Shown here piece by piece: positions 8,852-19,000 of a DNA stretch of 64,000 nucleotides (position 1 is its first letter; each line of letters starts with the position of its first letter). The notes beneath the pieces were generated by a model. The model was not told the DNA's origin, ran no database searches, and saw only the letters and a list, made by a program, of their open reading frames with translations. The position numbers were made by a program, and so were the translations under genes. Source of the stretch: an uncultured Bacteroidales bacterium (lineage in GTDB: Bacteria; Bacteroidota; Bacteroidia; Bacteroidales; UBA932); assembly GCA_944326365.1 (NCBI GenBank), contig CALVDR010000001.1, positions 62,001 to 126,000 of the forward strand, in the 5' to 3' direction.

Positions 8852-8905
8852 CTGATACCGGTTTCTGTTCTCACGGTGCATTTTCCAGGAAATTGCCGGT
8901 ATCAG
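8852..8905. repeat. 10-bp inverted repeat between ilv leader and FISUMP gene
   Basis: CTGATACCGG at 8852-8861 and CCGGTATCAG at 8896-8905 are perfect inverted copies separated by 34 bases. They lie in the divergent region between the ilv leader peptide and the FISUMP lipoprotein gene. They could form a long-range hairpin at the 5' end of the ilv leader RNA or be paired operator half-sites. Possible -7 elements lie just outside: AAAAGATA at 8911-8918 read on the minus strand as TATCTTTT, and TATCTTTG at 8940-8947 on the plus strand. Confidence 0.5.
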
Positions 8906-8939
8906 GCAGGAAAAGATAGCGTCTATTCAGTTTTTTCAT

Positions 8940-8947
8940 TATCTTTG
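8940..8947 (+). promoter_or_regulatory. Probable -7 element for the FISUMP lipoprotein gene
   Basis: TATCTTTG matches the Bacteroidota -7 consensus TAnnTTTG and lies 41 bases before the ATG at 8988. No clear TTG -33 element is seen 19-21 bases upstream, so the call rests on the -7 box alone. Confidence 0.4.
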
Positions 8948-8987
8948 TAATCTTTGGGATTTTGTCGTGAAGCCAAAAAAGAAAAAC

Positions 8988-10136
8988 ATGAACATCAGGA
9001 AAAACATAAATACCATCATTGCAGCGGCTCTGGCAGTCATGGCGGTAGCCGCATGCAAGAAAGACGATGAAGAAACCGAAACACTGCCGTCCCTGAGCGG
9101 ACAGCTGAGGTTCGAGGCTGCACCTTATATAAAAAAGAATGAAACCCTGACGATGACTCCGTCGGGCCTCACCCATCCGGAAGGCAAGGGGATCGGCTTC
9201 TACTGGACGATAACGGACGTAACCACGGAAAACGACACGACCAAGACGGAGAACGGGACAGGCAACGGAGCCTATACCGCGAAATTTCCGGATGAGACAG
9301 GCACATACACCGTTTCATGCACGGCTTTCGCCTCCGGCTACTACAACACTTCCGTAAACAAATACGTGACAGTGGTCGATAAGGATGAGTCTCTGATTGA
9401 CATCAGCAAAGGCTACACCGGTGAATACGGGACCTGCACCGACACTCGCGACGGCAGAAGCTACAAGACCGTGACGATAGGAAATACCACCGAATGGTTC
9501 GCCGAAAATCTGAAATACTCCGGTCTGTCTGAAAACGGCGGAGCAGACAAGATCGGCATCGCATACGAGAATGCGGAAGCCATGTCGGACATTTTCGGAA
9601 GATACTATTCGTGGGAGGAAGCCACAGACAAGGAGAATCCTGTCTGTCCTGAAGGATGGAGGATTCCCGATGCAGAAGACTGGCTGGATATGGCGAACGC
9701 CGTAGACCGCATGGTCAGAGAGAATTCCGACACGGAAGACGGACAGGAATCCGAAGAGGCCGGCAATACTGGATTTACAGAGGAAGATACAGACTATGAG
9801 GGCATTACAGGAGCCATGATGGTAGAGGCCTGCTTCAATTCCGAAGACAACGAAATGTGGGACTACTGGCCGGATGTGAATATCACGAACCTGTCAGGAC
9901 TGTCCATGATTCCTTGCGGATTCGCGAATCTGTCGAAGACCGCGGAAGGGAATCCGATCGGCTCTTTCGAAACGGTAAATCTCTATGCGGCATTCTGGAC
10001 TGCCGAATCTGAAGAGGACAAGGCCATGTTCAGATACATATACTGGGATACTCCTGTCCTGCAGCTCGGCCAGGCATCAAAAACCGACTTCGCCGCCACG
10101 GTCAGATGTGTCAGGGATATCACGACGACAGAATAA
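8988..10136 (+). CDS. FISUMP-domain surface lipoprotein
   Basis: A 382-residue lipoprotein starting at ATG 8988 (MNIRKNINTII); an upstream in-frame GTG at 8967 is less likely because it would overlap the leader just behind the -7 box. The signal peptide ends in a lipobox MAVAAC. Residues of about 35-130 look like an immunoglobulin/PKD-type strand domain (PSGLTHPEGKGIGFYWTITD). The C-terminal half is a FISUMP domain (Fibrobacter succinogenes major paralogous domain): KTVTIGNTTEWFAENLKY, GRYYSWEEATD, CPEGWRIPDAEDWLDM. These domains occur on cell-surface proteins of fibre-associated bacteria; the ligand is not known. It is transcribed away from the ilv operon and precedes lemA by 39 bases. Confidence 0.85.
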   Translation: MNIRKNINTIIAAALAVMAVAACKKDDEETETLPSLSGQLRFEAAPYIKKNETLTMTPSGLTHPEGKGIGFYWTITDVTTENDTTKTENGTGNGAYTAKFPDETGTYTVSCTAFASGYYNTSVNKYVTVVDKDESLIDISKGYTGEYGTCTDTRDGRSYKTVTIGNTTEWFAENLKYSGLSENGGADKIGIAYENAEAMSDIFGRYYSWEEATDKENPVCPEGWRIPDAEDWLDMANAVDRMVRENSDTEDGQESEEAGNTGFTEEDTDYEGITGAMMVEACFNSEDNEMWDYWPDVNITNLSGLSMIPCGFANLSKTAEGNPIGSFETVNLYAAFWTAESEEDKAMFRYIYWDTPVLQLGQASKTDFAATVRCVRDITTTE

Positions 10137-10175
10137 CTTCTTAACATAATCCGCCGCAGGACGGCACTTGCAATC

Positions 10176-10757
10176 ATGAAAAAAGGACTTATCATCGCTA
10201 TCGTAGTCATTGCAGCCATCGCCATATGGGCTGTATCCGGCTACAACGGACTCGTATCGCACGAGGAGAACGTAAAATCCGCCTGGTCTCAGGTAGAGAA
10301 TGTCTATCAGAGGAGGCTTGACCTCATTCCGAACCTCGTAGCCACAGTAAAAGGCTATGCGGAACATGAGCAGGAAACGCTCGAAAGCGTGGTGGCTGCC
10401 CGTTCGAAAGCCACTCAGATCACCGTAGACCCCGACCAGCTGACTGAAGAAAACATAGCTGCATTCCAGGAAGCACAGGGTGAGATAGGTGCGGCATTGG
10501 GCAGGCTTCTCGCCATTTCAGAAAACTATCCTGACCTGAAAGCGAACCGGAACTTCTCCGAACTTCAGGCGGAACTTGCCGGTACGGAAAACCGTATAGC
10601 TACCGAGAGGCGCAGATACAACGATGTGGCCAGGGCATACAATACCATGGTGCGCCGGTTTCCGCGCAATATCATAGCCTCCGTATTCGGATTTGACCAG
10701 AAAGGCTATTTCGAGGCTGACACCAATGCTTCAGAGGCTCCAAAGGTAGAATTCTGA
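10176..10757 (+). CDS. lemA: LemA family protein
   Basis: A 193-residue protein with one N-terminal membrane segment (LIIAIVVIAAIAIWAVSGYN) and the LemA signature: EENVKSAWSQVENVYQRRLDLIPNLV, then VVAARSKAT, and NRIATERRRYNDVARAYN near the C terminus. The long helices should form an extracytoplasmic or periplasmic bundle. LemA genes are regularly followed by TPM-domain genes, as here, which suggests a shared membrane-associated role. The biochemical function is not established. The first TPM gene begins 11 bases after its stop. Confidence 0.92.
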   Translation: MKKGLIIAIVVIAAIAIWAVSGYNGLVSHEENVKSAWSQVENVYQRRLDLIPNLVATVKGYAEHEQETLESVVAARSKATQITVDPDQLTEENIAAFQEAQGEIGAALGRLLAISENYPDLKANRNFSELQAELAGTENRIATERRRYNDVARAYNTMVRRFPRNIIASVFGFDQKGYFEADTNASEAPKVEF

Positions 10758-10768
10758 CCGGAAAAGTC

Positions 10769-11206
10769 ATGAATCCACGGGACTTTCTGGACCGGAAAGG
10801 TCAGGAAATGATAGTCTCTGCCATCAAGGAGGCCGAGACCGATACTTCCGGCGAGATCCGCGTACACATAGATGATGTATGCGACGATGCCTACGGCAAG
10901 GCCGTGGAAGTCTTCCATGCTCTGGGCTTGGACAGGACTGCAGCCAGAAACGGGGTCCTGATATACGTGGCGTGCACGTCGAAGGTTTTCGCCATCGTCG
11001 GTGACAAGGGAATCAATGACGCGGTACCCGACAATTTCTGGAATGACGTATCTGCCCATATCCATGACTGCTTCGCAAAAGGGAAATTCGCCGAAGGTCT
11101 GGCAGATGCCGTCAGGATGGCAGGACAGAAACTGAAGGCGTACTTCCCGTACCGCAGCGATGACATCAACGAACAGCCGGATGAAATTTCTTTCAAGGAA
11201 CAGTAG
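10769..11206 (+). CDS. TPM-domain protein, soluble form
   Basis: A 145-residue protein made of little more than one TPM domain (TLP18.3/Psb32/MOLO-1 fold): SGEIRVHIDD, ARNGVLIYVACTSKVFAIVGDKGI, and FAEGLADAVRMAGQKLKAYFP. It has no signal peptide or membrane segment, so it is probably cytoplasmic or held at the membrane by partners. It sits between lemA (11 bases) and a second, secreted TPM gene (27 bases), forming a three-gene unit. Plant TPM proteins act in photosystem II repair, but bacterial roles are unproven. Confidence 0.88.
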   Translation: MNPRDFLDRKGQEMIVSAIKEAETDTSGEIRVHIDDVCDDAYGKAVEVFHALGLDRTAARNGVLIYVACTSKVFAIVGDKGINDAVPDNFWNDVSAHIHDCFAKGKFAEGLADAVRMAGQKLKAYFPYRSDDINEQPDEISFKEQ

Positions 11207-11233
11207 CCTGCCACTCACAGAACCGATCATCCT

Positions 11234-12046
11234 ATGCAGAGAATATATAAAATAACTGCAGTACTCGCCATACTTGCATTTAGTGTCCTGTCCGCTGCAG
11301 GCATACCGTCCAGGCCATATCCGCCCCGTCTTGTGAATGATTTTGCCGGGGTGCTGCCATACCATTATCAGACACTCGCACTGGAAAAAATGCTGTCGGA
11401 CTTCAATGACAGCACTTCAAACCAGATTGCAGTGGTCACTGTCAATGATCTGGAAGGCATGTCACCTTCCGAATACGCGACGGAACTCGGACACTCATGG
11501 GGAGTGGGATCCGAAAAATTCGATAACGGCATCGTCATTCTGGTCAAGCCGAAGACTTCCGGTTCACAGGGACAGGTAAACATAAGTATCGGGTACGGGC
11601 TGGAAGGCGCCATACCTGACAGCTATGCCAGCAGGATAATATCGGCATACATGATTCCCGCTTTCCAGTCCGGAGACTACTACGCCGGAATAGAAAGGGC
11701 ATGCACAGTCCTGATGAAACTGGCATCCGGCGAGATTTCCGAGCCGGTGGAAGAAGAAGGCCTGCCTGCAGGCATGATAGCAGGTCTGATACTGTTTGTC
11801 TTTGTAATCGTTTTGGCGGCTGCGGCCGGACGCGGAGGCCGTAACGGAGGAAACCATGGCGGCGGACGGTTCGAGGACAATGACGGCGACTTCATGAGAG
11901 GTCTCATCATCGGAAACATACTCGGAAGCGGCGGAAGCAGGACCGGAGGCTATTCCGGAGGTTTCGGAGGCGGGTCATTCGGCGGAGGCTTCGGAGGCTT
12001 CGGAGGCGGCTCTTTCGGAGGAGGAGGCGCCAGCGGCAGCTGGTAG
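11234..12046 (+). CDS. Secreted TPM-domain protein with Gly-rich tail (YgcG-like)
   Basis: A 270-residue protein with an N-terminal signal sequence (KITAVLAILAFSVLSAAG), a TPM domain at about residues 30-170 (LVNDFAGVLP, SNQIAVVTVNDLEG, DNGIVILVKPK, ISIGYGLEGAIPDSYASRII), one membrane helix at about 180-200 (AGMIAGLILFVFVIVLAAAA), and a Gly/Ser/Phe-rich tail ending in ASGSW. This is the standard YgcG layout. It is the third gene of the lemA-TPM-TPM unit. Its stop is 22 bases from the stop of the convergent lolA-like gene. Confidence 0.9.
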   Translation: MQRIYKITAVLAILAFSVLSAAGIPSRPYPPRLVNDFAGVLPYHYQTLALEKMLSDFNDSTSNQIAVVTVNDLEGMSPSEYATELGHSWGVGSEKFDNGIVILVKPKTSGSQGQVNISIGYGLEGAIPDSYASRIISAYMIPAFQSGDYYAGIERACTVLMKLASGEISEPVEEEGLPAGMIAGLILFVFVIVLAAAAGRGGRNGGNHGGGRFEDNDGDFMRGLIIGNILGSGGSRTGGYSGGFGGGSFGGGFGGFGGGSFGGGGASGSW

Positions 12047-12068
12047 TGGGGATGCTACACTCTCAGGG

Positions 12069-12740
12069 CTATCTCAGATCAGTGATGATATAGTCGGAAG
12101 AAAGAGATGAAATATCGAAGCTGAAGCACGAAACGTCCGGAACAGGGGAAAAGGAAAACGACGGGAACGTGAACGAAACCGCTGTCCCGTTTTTCATTTT
12201 CATGGATGCGGAAACAAGATGCATCCCGTCCTCTGAAATCTTCAACCCCATTTCCGAAATATCGGTTTCCGAGGATGAAGGTACCAGACGGTAATCGTAC
12301 GCTGAACCTGCCCTGGTCCGGCCGGCCACTGAAAAGACCTTGTCAAAATGACGCAGGAGGACAGCCGGATTCACGGTATAGTCCGGATTCTCCGGATCAT
12401 ATGACTCTATCACGACCTCCAGGCTCTCCCGGTCCACAGTCCAGCGTGTCTGACCGTCACAATACACCTCCAGACCGTTTCCTTTCACCACATACGATTC
12501 GCCCTGCATGACGACCGTCCCGTCACCGGTGACCTTCGCCCGCCCGTCATCCACGACATAGCCATATGAAAAAACGGCAGACGATGAGGCCATCCGCGAC
12601 ACGAAAGCCGAAAGCGCATTCCCCTCTTCATCGCCCTGTTCCAGGGCAATATTCCCAGCCTGCAGACAATGATATCCACTGCCTTCAGCAGGCAAAGCGA
12701 AAATTGCAGCCAGCAGGGTTATGAAAATGGCCGTCATCAT
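12069..12740 (-). CDS. LolA-like outer-membrane lipoprotein carrier
   Basis: A 223-residue secreted protein with an N-terminal signal peptide (MMTAIFITLLAAIFALPAEG) and the LolA-type half-barrel pattern: VFSYGYVVDDGRAKVTGDGT, MQGESYVVKGNGLEVYCDGQTRWTVD, and the C-terminal strands. LolA carries lipoproteins through the periplasm to the outer membrane. The gene follows the ftsK stop by 5 bases, a common Bacteroidales order, and is clearly in the ftsK operon. Sequence similarity across LolA proteins is low, so the call rests on pattern and context. Confidence 0.8.
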   Translation of the reverse strand: MMTAIFITLLAAIFALPAEGSGYHCLQAGNIALEQGDEEGNALSAFVSRMASSSAVFSYGYVVDDGRAKVTGDGTVVMQGESYVVKGNGLEVYCDGQTRWTVDRESLEVVIESYDPENPDYTVNPAVLLRHFDKVFSVAGRTRAGSAYDYRLVPSSSETDISEMGLKISEDGMHLVSASMKMKNGTAVSFTFPSFSFSPVPDVSCFSFDISSLSSDYIITDLR

Positions 12741-12745
12741 TTCTT

Positions 12746-15340
12746 CTATCCGACAAATGAGCGCAATATCGGTTCAAGATCCGCAAGATCCTTCACCAGA
12801 ACCTGCCGCGGTTTGGATCCTTCCTGAGGACCTACTATGCCTGCAGCTTCGAGCTGGTCCATAATCTTGCCTGCCCGCGCATATCCGAGCCCCAGTTTTC
12901 TCTGCAATGCAGTCGTGGAACCCTGCTGTGTGGTGACCACAAGCTTGGCGGCCTCTTCGAACATGCCGTCAAGATTCTGCATATCGATCATACCGCCTCC
13001 TCCACCGCCGTTTTCATCATCGGAAGCATTCACGGCCGGCAGGTAGTAAGGCGTGTTGTACGACTTCTTGTATCCTTTCTGGTCGGCCACGAACCTGGTA
13101 ACGCGATCTATTTCCTTCAGACTGATGAGGGCGCACTGGATACGCTCCGAATCTATACCGGAATAGTACAGCATGTCACCCTTTCCTATCAGATTCACCG
13201 CTCCCGGAGAGCCGATGATAGTGGTAGAGTCACCGCGTGAAGATGTCCTGAAGGCTATCCTGGCAGGGAAATTGGCCTTGATGACGCTGGTGATGACGTC
13301 CACGGACGGTCTCTGCGTGGCTATGATCACGTGTATGCCCGCCGCACGGCCTTTCTGGGCGAGACGGATGATGGAATTCGTAATGCTGCCGGACATTTTC
13401 TTCGCGTTGCTGCCCATGCCGCCGGTCATGAGAAGGTCTGCATACTCGTCTATGACGACCACTATGTAGGGCATGTAATGATGGCCTTCTGTCGGCAGGA
13501 GATATCTGTCCCGATATTTGTCATTGTACAGCTTCACATTGTTCACCACCGCCTTGTTGAAAAGCTTGTACCTGTTGTCCATTTCTATACACAGGGAGCG
13601 GAGCACCTGCTCTGCCTTGTCGGCGAACTTTATCACGGCATTGTCCATCTCCTCCGCCTCATCGGCAGCATCAGGAAGGACAGCCAGATAGTGTTTCAGC
13701 AGTTTCGAATATACCGTAAACTCCACCATCTTCGGGTCGATGAAGACGAATTTCAGTTCTGACGGATGCTTTGCATACAGGAGCGATGTCACTATCACGT
13801 TGAGTCCCACCGATTTTCCCTGTTTGGTGGCGCCGGCTACAAGCAGATGAGGGGCATCGGTCAGATCGAATACCTTGACTTTCTGGGTGATGGTATAGCC
13901 GATGGCCACAGGCAGTTCGGCCTTGCTCTCACGGAAGGCAGGGTCGTTCAGCATGGATTTCAGCGGCACTATGGAAGGATAGTCATTGGCGACCTCTATA
14001 CCTACGGAATCCGGCAGGCTTACCACGCGTACACCTCTCGCATTCAGGGACATCGCTATGTCCTGTTCCAGATTCTTGATGGCCGAAATCTTCACTCCCG
14101 GAGCCGGAACGACCTTGTACAGAGTCACTGTAGGGCCTACACAGGCAGTCACTTTCTCAACCTGTATCTTGTAGCTGAGAAGGGTCGCGCGTATCTTGTT
14201 GTTGTTCCTCTCCAGTTCCTCCGAGGCTACTTCGTGACGCCCGGAAGCGTAGTCATCCAGCAGGCTGAGCGGAGGGAACTCATAGTTTTCCAGTTCATCC
14301 CGGACATCGATACGCGGCAGGTCCTTTGTCACCTTCGCGGAAAAATCATCACCTTTGACCACTTCCAGTCCTTCATCGGCCGTCATCGGCTCTCCGTCTT
14401 CCTGCCCATGATATCTTTCTCCGGCGGAATCCTCCTCTTCCCCGTCGTCTTCATCTTCTGCCGCCGTATCCGGGAAAGGCCCGGCGTCATACCGTCCGGC
14501 ATCATGATCCATGAAGTCCGGTTCTGCAGATTCCGTTTCGGAGTCATATACATTGGCCGACACCGGTCGGTCAACGGGATCTTCATCATTGTCCCGGAAG
14601 GGACCATTGCCGAAGGCACCTGCATCCTCTTCGGGGTCCTCAACGGCAGCTGGCACAGGCTCGGGAACGGCTTTTTTCTCGCCCAGACGGACGAGCCAGC
14701 GTGAAAACCTGCCGCTGACCAGCAGAAGCCACATCACCAGGAATATCAGGAGTATGAGCAGCGTGACTATGCTGCCTGTCAGATTCGAGAGTACGGCCAC
14801 GACCACTTCGCCGCAGTCGCCGCCAAGACCTCCGCCGAATGCCGTACCCAATCCGGAAATGCCTGAAAAATATGCCAGAAGGAGGGAAAAGACGAATGCG
14901 CCGGAAATGGATACAAGGAATGTGCGCAGCCAGCTGATATTCTCCCTGTCATACAGAAGCCTGTACGAGCACGCCGACAGCAGATAGACTATGAAGAAAC
15001 TGCCGAGGCCGAAGCATCCGGATACCAGGAAGAAAGCCCATTTGTAGCCGAGCTTGCCTGCCAGATTGCCTACATCCACGCTTCTGTCCATCATCTGCGG
15101 GTCGGTGAGGAGGCTCTGGTCAGCCTTCCATGTAAAAAGGTATGAAAACACAGCCAGAAACGTGAATATGGCGAAAGCGGCAAGCAGAAGGCCTGCTATT
15201 CTCTTAAGCACCTTCTTCCTGCCTTCATCCATACCCTTGAGCCATGATGAAATGCTCATGCGCGGCTGCTCACGGCCGGGAGCCTTTTTTTCGGATTTTT
15301 TCCCTGCCGTCTTTTCCTGCCGTCTTTTCCGTGTCTCCAT
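12746..15340 (-). CDS. ftsK: DNA translocase FtsK/SpoIIIE
   Basis: An 864-residue divisome ATPase that pumps chromosome ends through the closing septum. The N-terminal 220 residues hold about four membrane helices. An acidic, low-complexity linker follows (about 220-330). The motor has Walker A GATKQGKSVGLN and Walker B VVVIDEYADLLM, and a winged-helix gamma domain (TALQRKLGLGYARAGKIMDQ) ends the protein. The N terminus before the first helix is very basic (KRRQEKTAGKKSEKK). It starts 22 bases after the DUF4290 stop and leads into the lolA-like gene. Confidence 0.96.
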   Translation of the reverse strand: METRKRRQEKTAGKKSEKKAPGREQPRMSISSWLKGMDEGRKKVLKRIAGLLLAAFAIFTFLAVFSYLFTWKADQSLLTDPQMMDRSVDVGNLAGKLGYKWAFFLVSGCFGLGSFFIVYLLSACSYRLLYDRENISWLRTFLVSISGAFVFSLLLAYFSGISGLGTAFGGGLGGDCGEVVVAVLSNLTGSIVTLLILLIFLVMWLLLVSGRFSRWLVRLGEKKAVPEPVPAAVEDPEEDAGAFGNGPFRDNDEDPVDRPVSANVYDSETESAEPDFMDHDAGRYDAGPFPDTAAEDEDDGEEEDSAGERYHGQEDGEPMTADEGLEVVKGDDFSAKVTKDLPRIDVRDELENYEFPPLSLLDDYASGRHEVASEELERNNNKIRATLLSYKIQVEKVTACVGPTVTLYKVVPAPGVKISAIKNLEQDIAMSLNARGVRVVSLPDSVGIEVANDYPSIVPLKSMLNDPAFRESKAELPVAIGYTITQKVKVFDLTDAPHLLVAGATKQGKSVGLNVIVTSLLYAKHPSELKFVFIDPKMVEFTVYSKLLKHYLAVLPDAADEAEEMDNAVIKFADKAEQVLRSLCIEMDNRYKLFNKAVVNNVKLYNDKYRDRYLLPTEGHHYMPYIVVVIDEYADLLMTGGMGSNAKKMSGSITNSIIRLAQKGRAAGIHVIIATQRPSVDVITSVIKANFPARIAFRTSSRGDSTTIIGSPGAVNLIGKGDMLYYSGIDSERIQCALISLKEIDRVTRFVADQKGYKKSYNTPYYLPAVNASDDENGGGGGGMIDMQNLDGMFEEAAKLVVTTQQGSTTALQRKLGLGYARAGKIMDQLEAAGIVGPQEGSKPRQVLVKDLADLEPILRSFVG

Positions 15341-15362
15341 ATCTGATGCGGGATTCCGCCCG

Positions 15363-16064
15363 TTATTTCTTGAAATTCTTCATTCTGCCGTTCTTCTGGC
15401 GCATCATGCGGTTCTTCGGATTGCCGGGACCCGGGCGGCTGAATACCTGGTCATTCGGAATCCTGCCCAGATGCAGTCCTTCCGGAATCTGGATACGTCC
15501 TCCCGAAAGCCTTACAAGATCGTTGAAAATGGTCTCGTCATTCACGCTGTCCTTGTTCCAGATGAGATACTGCTGGCGCATATACATGGCTATGGAGCGT
15601 ATCATGGCATCCTTCGCCTCCCCGTCCTCATGCTCCGCAATGAGATTTATGATGTTTTCTATATTCCTTCCGTAGTGCGCTATCTTCACCGGGGTACGCT
15701 TGTGCTTTATTTCCACCGGAGGAGTGGACAGTTCTTCAGGCTTTGGAGCCGGATATGGGGAATCCACGTCAAGATCGAAACCGGAAATGATATACATGTG
15801 ATCCCAAAGCTTGTGTTCGTAGTCTTCCTGGAGATGCACCTGAGGATTCACCGTCTCCATCACGGATATCACGGCCCTGGCCTGTCTGTTCCTTTCCTCC
15901 CTGTCGGATATGGACTTCACGTATTCTATCATTTTCTGCACGTTGCGTCCATATTCCGGAAGCTGGAGGCGTCTTTTCTGCGTATTGTATGTCAGCCTCA
16001 TGGCTGCCTTCATCTTTTCATCCTGATTCTCGGCCATATTCTCCATTTCGTTGAAATTTTCCAT
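15363..16064 (-). CDS. DUF4290 family protein
   Basis: A 233-residue soluble protein recognized as DUF4290 from LQLPEYGRNVQKMIEYVKSI and PVKIAHYGRNIENIINLIAE, two YGRN blocks, and the conserved middle HLQEDYEHKLWDHMYIISGF. The C terminus is basic and low in complexity (RPGPGNPKNRMMRQKNGRM). The function is unknown; it is confined to Bacteroidota as far as I know and often precedes cell-envelope or division genes. Here it is the first gene of the unit with ftsK and the lolA-like gene. A TATCTTTG -7 box lies 14 bases upstream of its ATG on the minus strand (16078-16085). Confidence 0.88.
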   Translation of the reverse strand: MENFNEMENMAENQDEKMKAAMRLTYNTQKRRLQLPEYGRNVQKMIEYVKSISDREERNRQARAVISVMETVNPQVHLQEDYEHKLWDHMYIISGFDLDVDSPYPAPKPEELSTPPVEIKHKRTPVKIAHYGRNIENIINLIAEHEDGEAKDAMIRSIAMYMRQQYLIWNKDSVNDETIFNDLVRLSGGRIQIPEGLHLGRIPNDQVFSRPGPGNPKNRMMRQKNGRMKNFKK

Positions 16065-16077
16065 CTGTCAAACCCGA

Positions 16078-16085
16078 CAAAGATA
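16078..16085 (-). promoter_or_regulatory. Probable -7 element for the DUF4290-ftsK unit
   Basis: Read on the minus strand this is TATCTTTG, matching the TAnnTTTG consensus. It lies in the 32-base gap after the addA-like gene and would give a very short 5' leader before ATG 16064. No TTG -33 box is evident, so confidence is limited. Confidence 0.35.
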
Positions 16086-16096
16086 GTGAAAAAAAA

Positions 16097-19000
16097 CTAT
16101 ACTTCCACCACTTCGTTTTCCATCACATACCACAGGCAGGCCGAAACTCCGGCATAGCCTTTCCGCTTCCACATGTCTGCATACCTGAGCACCTGCCGCT
16201 GATGCCGGTTCTCCTTCGCCCCGAACTTGTAGTCCAGGACCGTCACTTTTCCGCCTCCGTCTATCATCACCCTGTCCGGTCTGTACACGCTGCCGTCGGA
16301 ATCTATCAGAGACACTTCGTTCAATATTTTCGCCTCGCCTGAAAACCATCCGCGGTCAGCCACTCCGGCCATCTTCGACGCCAGTACCGATTCGGCTTCC
16401 GAAGCCTCGGCTTCATCAAGATAGCCTCCGGCAACGGCATCGGTCACAGCCCGGTGCAAGTCCCCGGCCACACGCACCGATGCCAGTATCCTGTGCAGAA
16501 TGATCCCGCGCATTCTTCCCGAAGAATACAGTCCGGTCCTACCTTCTTCCGAGAAATAGTCCTCCCTGTCAGTGCTGAAAAGCAGCCTGTCCCTCGGCGG
16601 AAGACCGGAAAGCGATCCGTCCGGACTCATTTCCTGAGCACATCCGTCAGGATTCAGCGGGTATGAAGGATATGATGACACCAGAGACTGCCGTCCCTCA
16701 TCAGTCTTCTTTCCGTCGCTGAAATCCGGCATGTCACCTTTCCGGAAAGACTCCGGAATATCTTCAGACCTCAAGTCCCCTTCCCTGAAACCTGCCTGCA
16801 CCCCGTAGCGGCGGATATACGAATACAACACATGGCTCATGTTCCTGCTGTCAGGCACCTCGTTTTCCACGGTCTTGAGAAAAGCGGCAGAAGGATATTC
16901 GGCTATGACATGCATTCCTTTCACCGCCCTGGTCAGCGCCACATAGAATATGTTCAGGTTATCAATATACTGCATCAGTTTCTCCCGCCTGTGGTCGGCA
17001 TCGAAAAGAGTGGAAGTGCTGCTGTCGGAAAGGCTCACATCGAAGACACACTCCCCCGCCTGTTCCAGTCCGGTCCCGCTGAAATCAGGACAGCACCATA
17101 CGTCAGACGGTCTGTAAAGAGTCACCGTCTCGGCAAACGGAAATATGACATACCTGAAATCCAGTCCTTTTGACTTGTGGACAGTGATGATTCTGACAGC
17201 ATCCGAAAGCGATGGCGAACTGACGTTAGGGTCCGCATCTTCCCAATAAGCCAGAAAATCATGAAGGGAATTCCCGTATTTAGAAGAGTAGTCCAGGACA
17301 CAGTCCACGAACGACTGCACATAGGTGGCCTCTGCCATGAATCCGGCTTCATCCACGGACTGCATGGACCTTGACAGCGCCTCGCAAAGATCAGGCAGCG
17401 AACGGAAACTTTCAGGAACAGGGACATTCATGACAGAAGCCAGATAACCGCCGAGAGTGTTCCGCGGATTATCCATATATGCCATAAGGGATACCATGCG
17501 CCGCACTACGGATGAAGACTTCACTTTCAGGGAGTCGTCCGTGACTACAGGTATGGAATTCCTGATGAGATCTTCAGCTGTCTTCGCTCCGGAACTGTTG
17601 TTCCTGACCAGAACGGCGATATCGCCGTAAGACGCTCCGCTGTCTCTCAGATTTCCGATCACTTTCAGGACGGCATCTGTCTGGGTGCCCTTGGCGCAGA
17701 ATGACACTTCGACTATTCCGCTGTCCCCCGACTTCGACGAAACCTTCTGGCACACATCCGAATATATCCCTGAAACCGTATTTCCCGTACCGTACAGGGC
17801 ATCCAGCTGTCCTGCGGCATACGGGAAAAATGCATTGTTGAACTCCACTATGTTCCTGCAGCTTCTGAAATTGCTGTCCAGCACCGTGGTATAGCAGCCG
17901 GATAGTTCCTTTTCAAGACTCTCATGCAGAAGTTTCCATTCCGAACCGCGCCAGCGGTATATGCTCTGCTTGACGTCGCCGACAATCAGGCTTTCAAACC
18001 CCTTCGACCGGCTCTCCTCCAGCAGAGGCCTGAAATTCTCCCATTGTATTCCGGACGTATCCTGAAATTCATCGAGCAGGAAATTCTCATACCTGACCCC
18101 GGTCTTTTCATACACGAACGGAGCATCGGAACCGTCTATGATATTCTTCAGTATTCTGTTCGAGTCATCGATGCCCAGCACGTTATTGTCCTTCAGGACA
18201 GCATCGAATTCCCGGTTTATGTCAGCGGACAGTCCCAGCTCATACAGCTGGTCGTACACAATCCTCGCCGTATTGTATACCTTGAATTCATCATCGAAGA
18301 GCGAGCAGAATGCACCGAACGATGTCTCAAGTCCCCTGGATTTCTCCATGTTGGTCTTTCTGACTGCCTTGGAAAACCACAATTCAGGGTCCCGGCCTCT
18401 GGAAAGGAAAGTCCCCGGGGCCTCGACAGTACTGTTCGCGTCCATCACGGAATACGAATACAGCACTTTCGGAAAGCTCCTGTAGAAATCACCGGAGACG
18501 AGACCGCAGGATTCCATGGCTTCGGTGGCAGCCTTGGCTCGCGTCCTTGTCTTTTCGATGAAATCGGCCATGACAGATCGGCACAGTCCGCGTATCTTCT
18601 GCAGGTTTTCATACGAGCAGACCTGTATCTCATCTATTCCGCGGCCAGCCACCAGATCCCTGTGCTGGTCGGATTTCAGTCTGGATGCCATCTTCACCAG
18701 ACTTCCGGTGATGTCATAGCCGCCGCCGTTCTCCACCTGCTCTATCGCACAGTCCGTAAGCCATCTCAGCAGTGCATGGTTCCCGCTGTCTTCCGTGAGG
18801 GAATCGAATATCCTGTCCACCGTCTCGGCTATGAGCGAGTCCTTGTCCAGTTCCACCTGATAAGAGGAAAACTGTCCTATCTCCCGTGAAAATGCCTTGA
18901 GCGTCTGCTGGAAGAAACGGTCTATGGTACTGATGGAAAATGCGCTGTAGTCGTGCAGGATATTGCAGAGCATCTCCCCGGCACATTCCCTTATGCCTTC

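Noticed and set aside
17924..18889. 321-codon plus-strand frame within the addA-like gene
   Set aside because: Antisense shadow of a gene with all helicase motifs intact.
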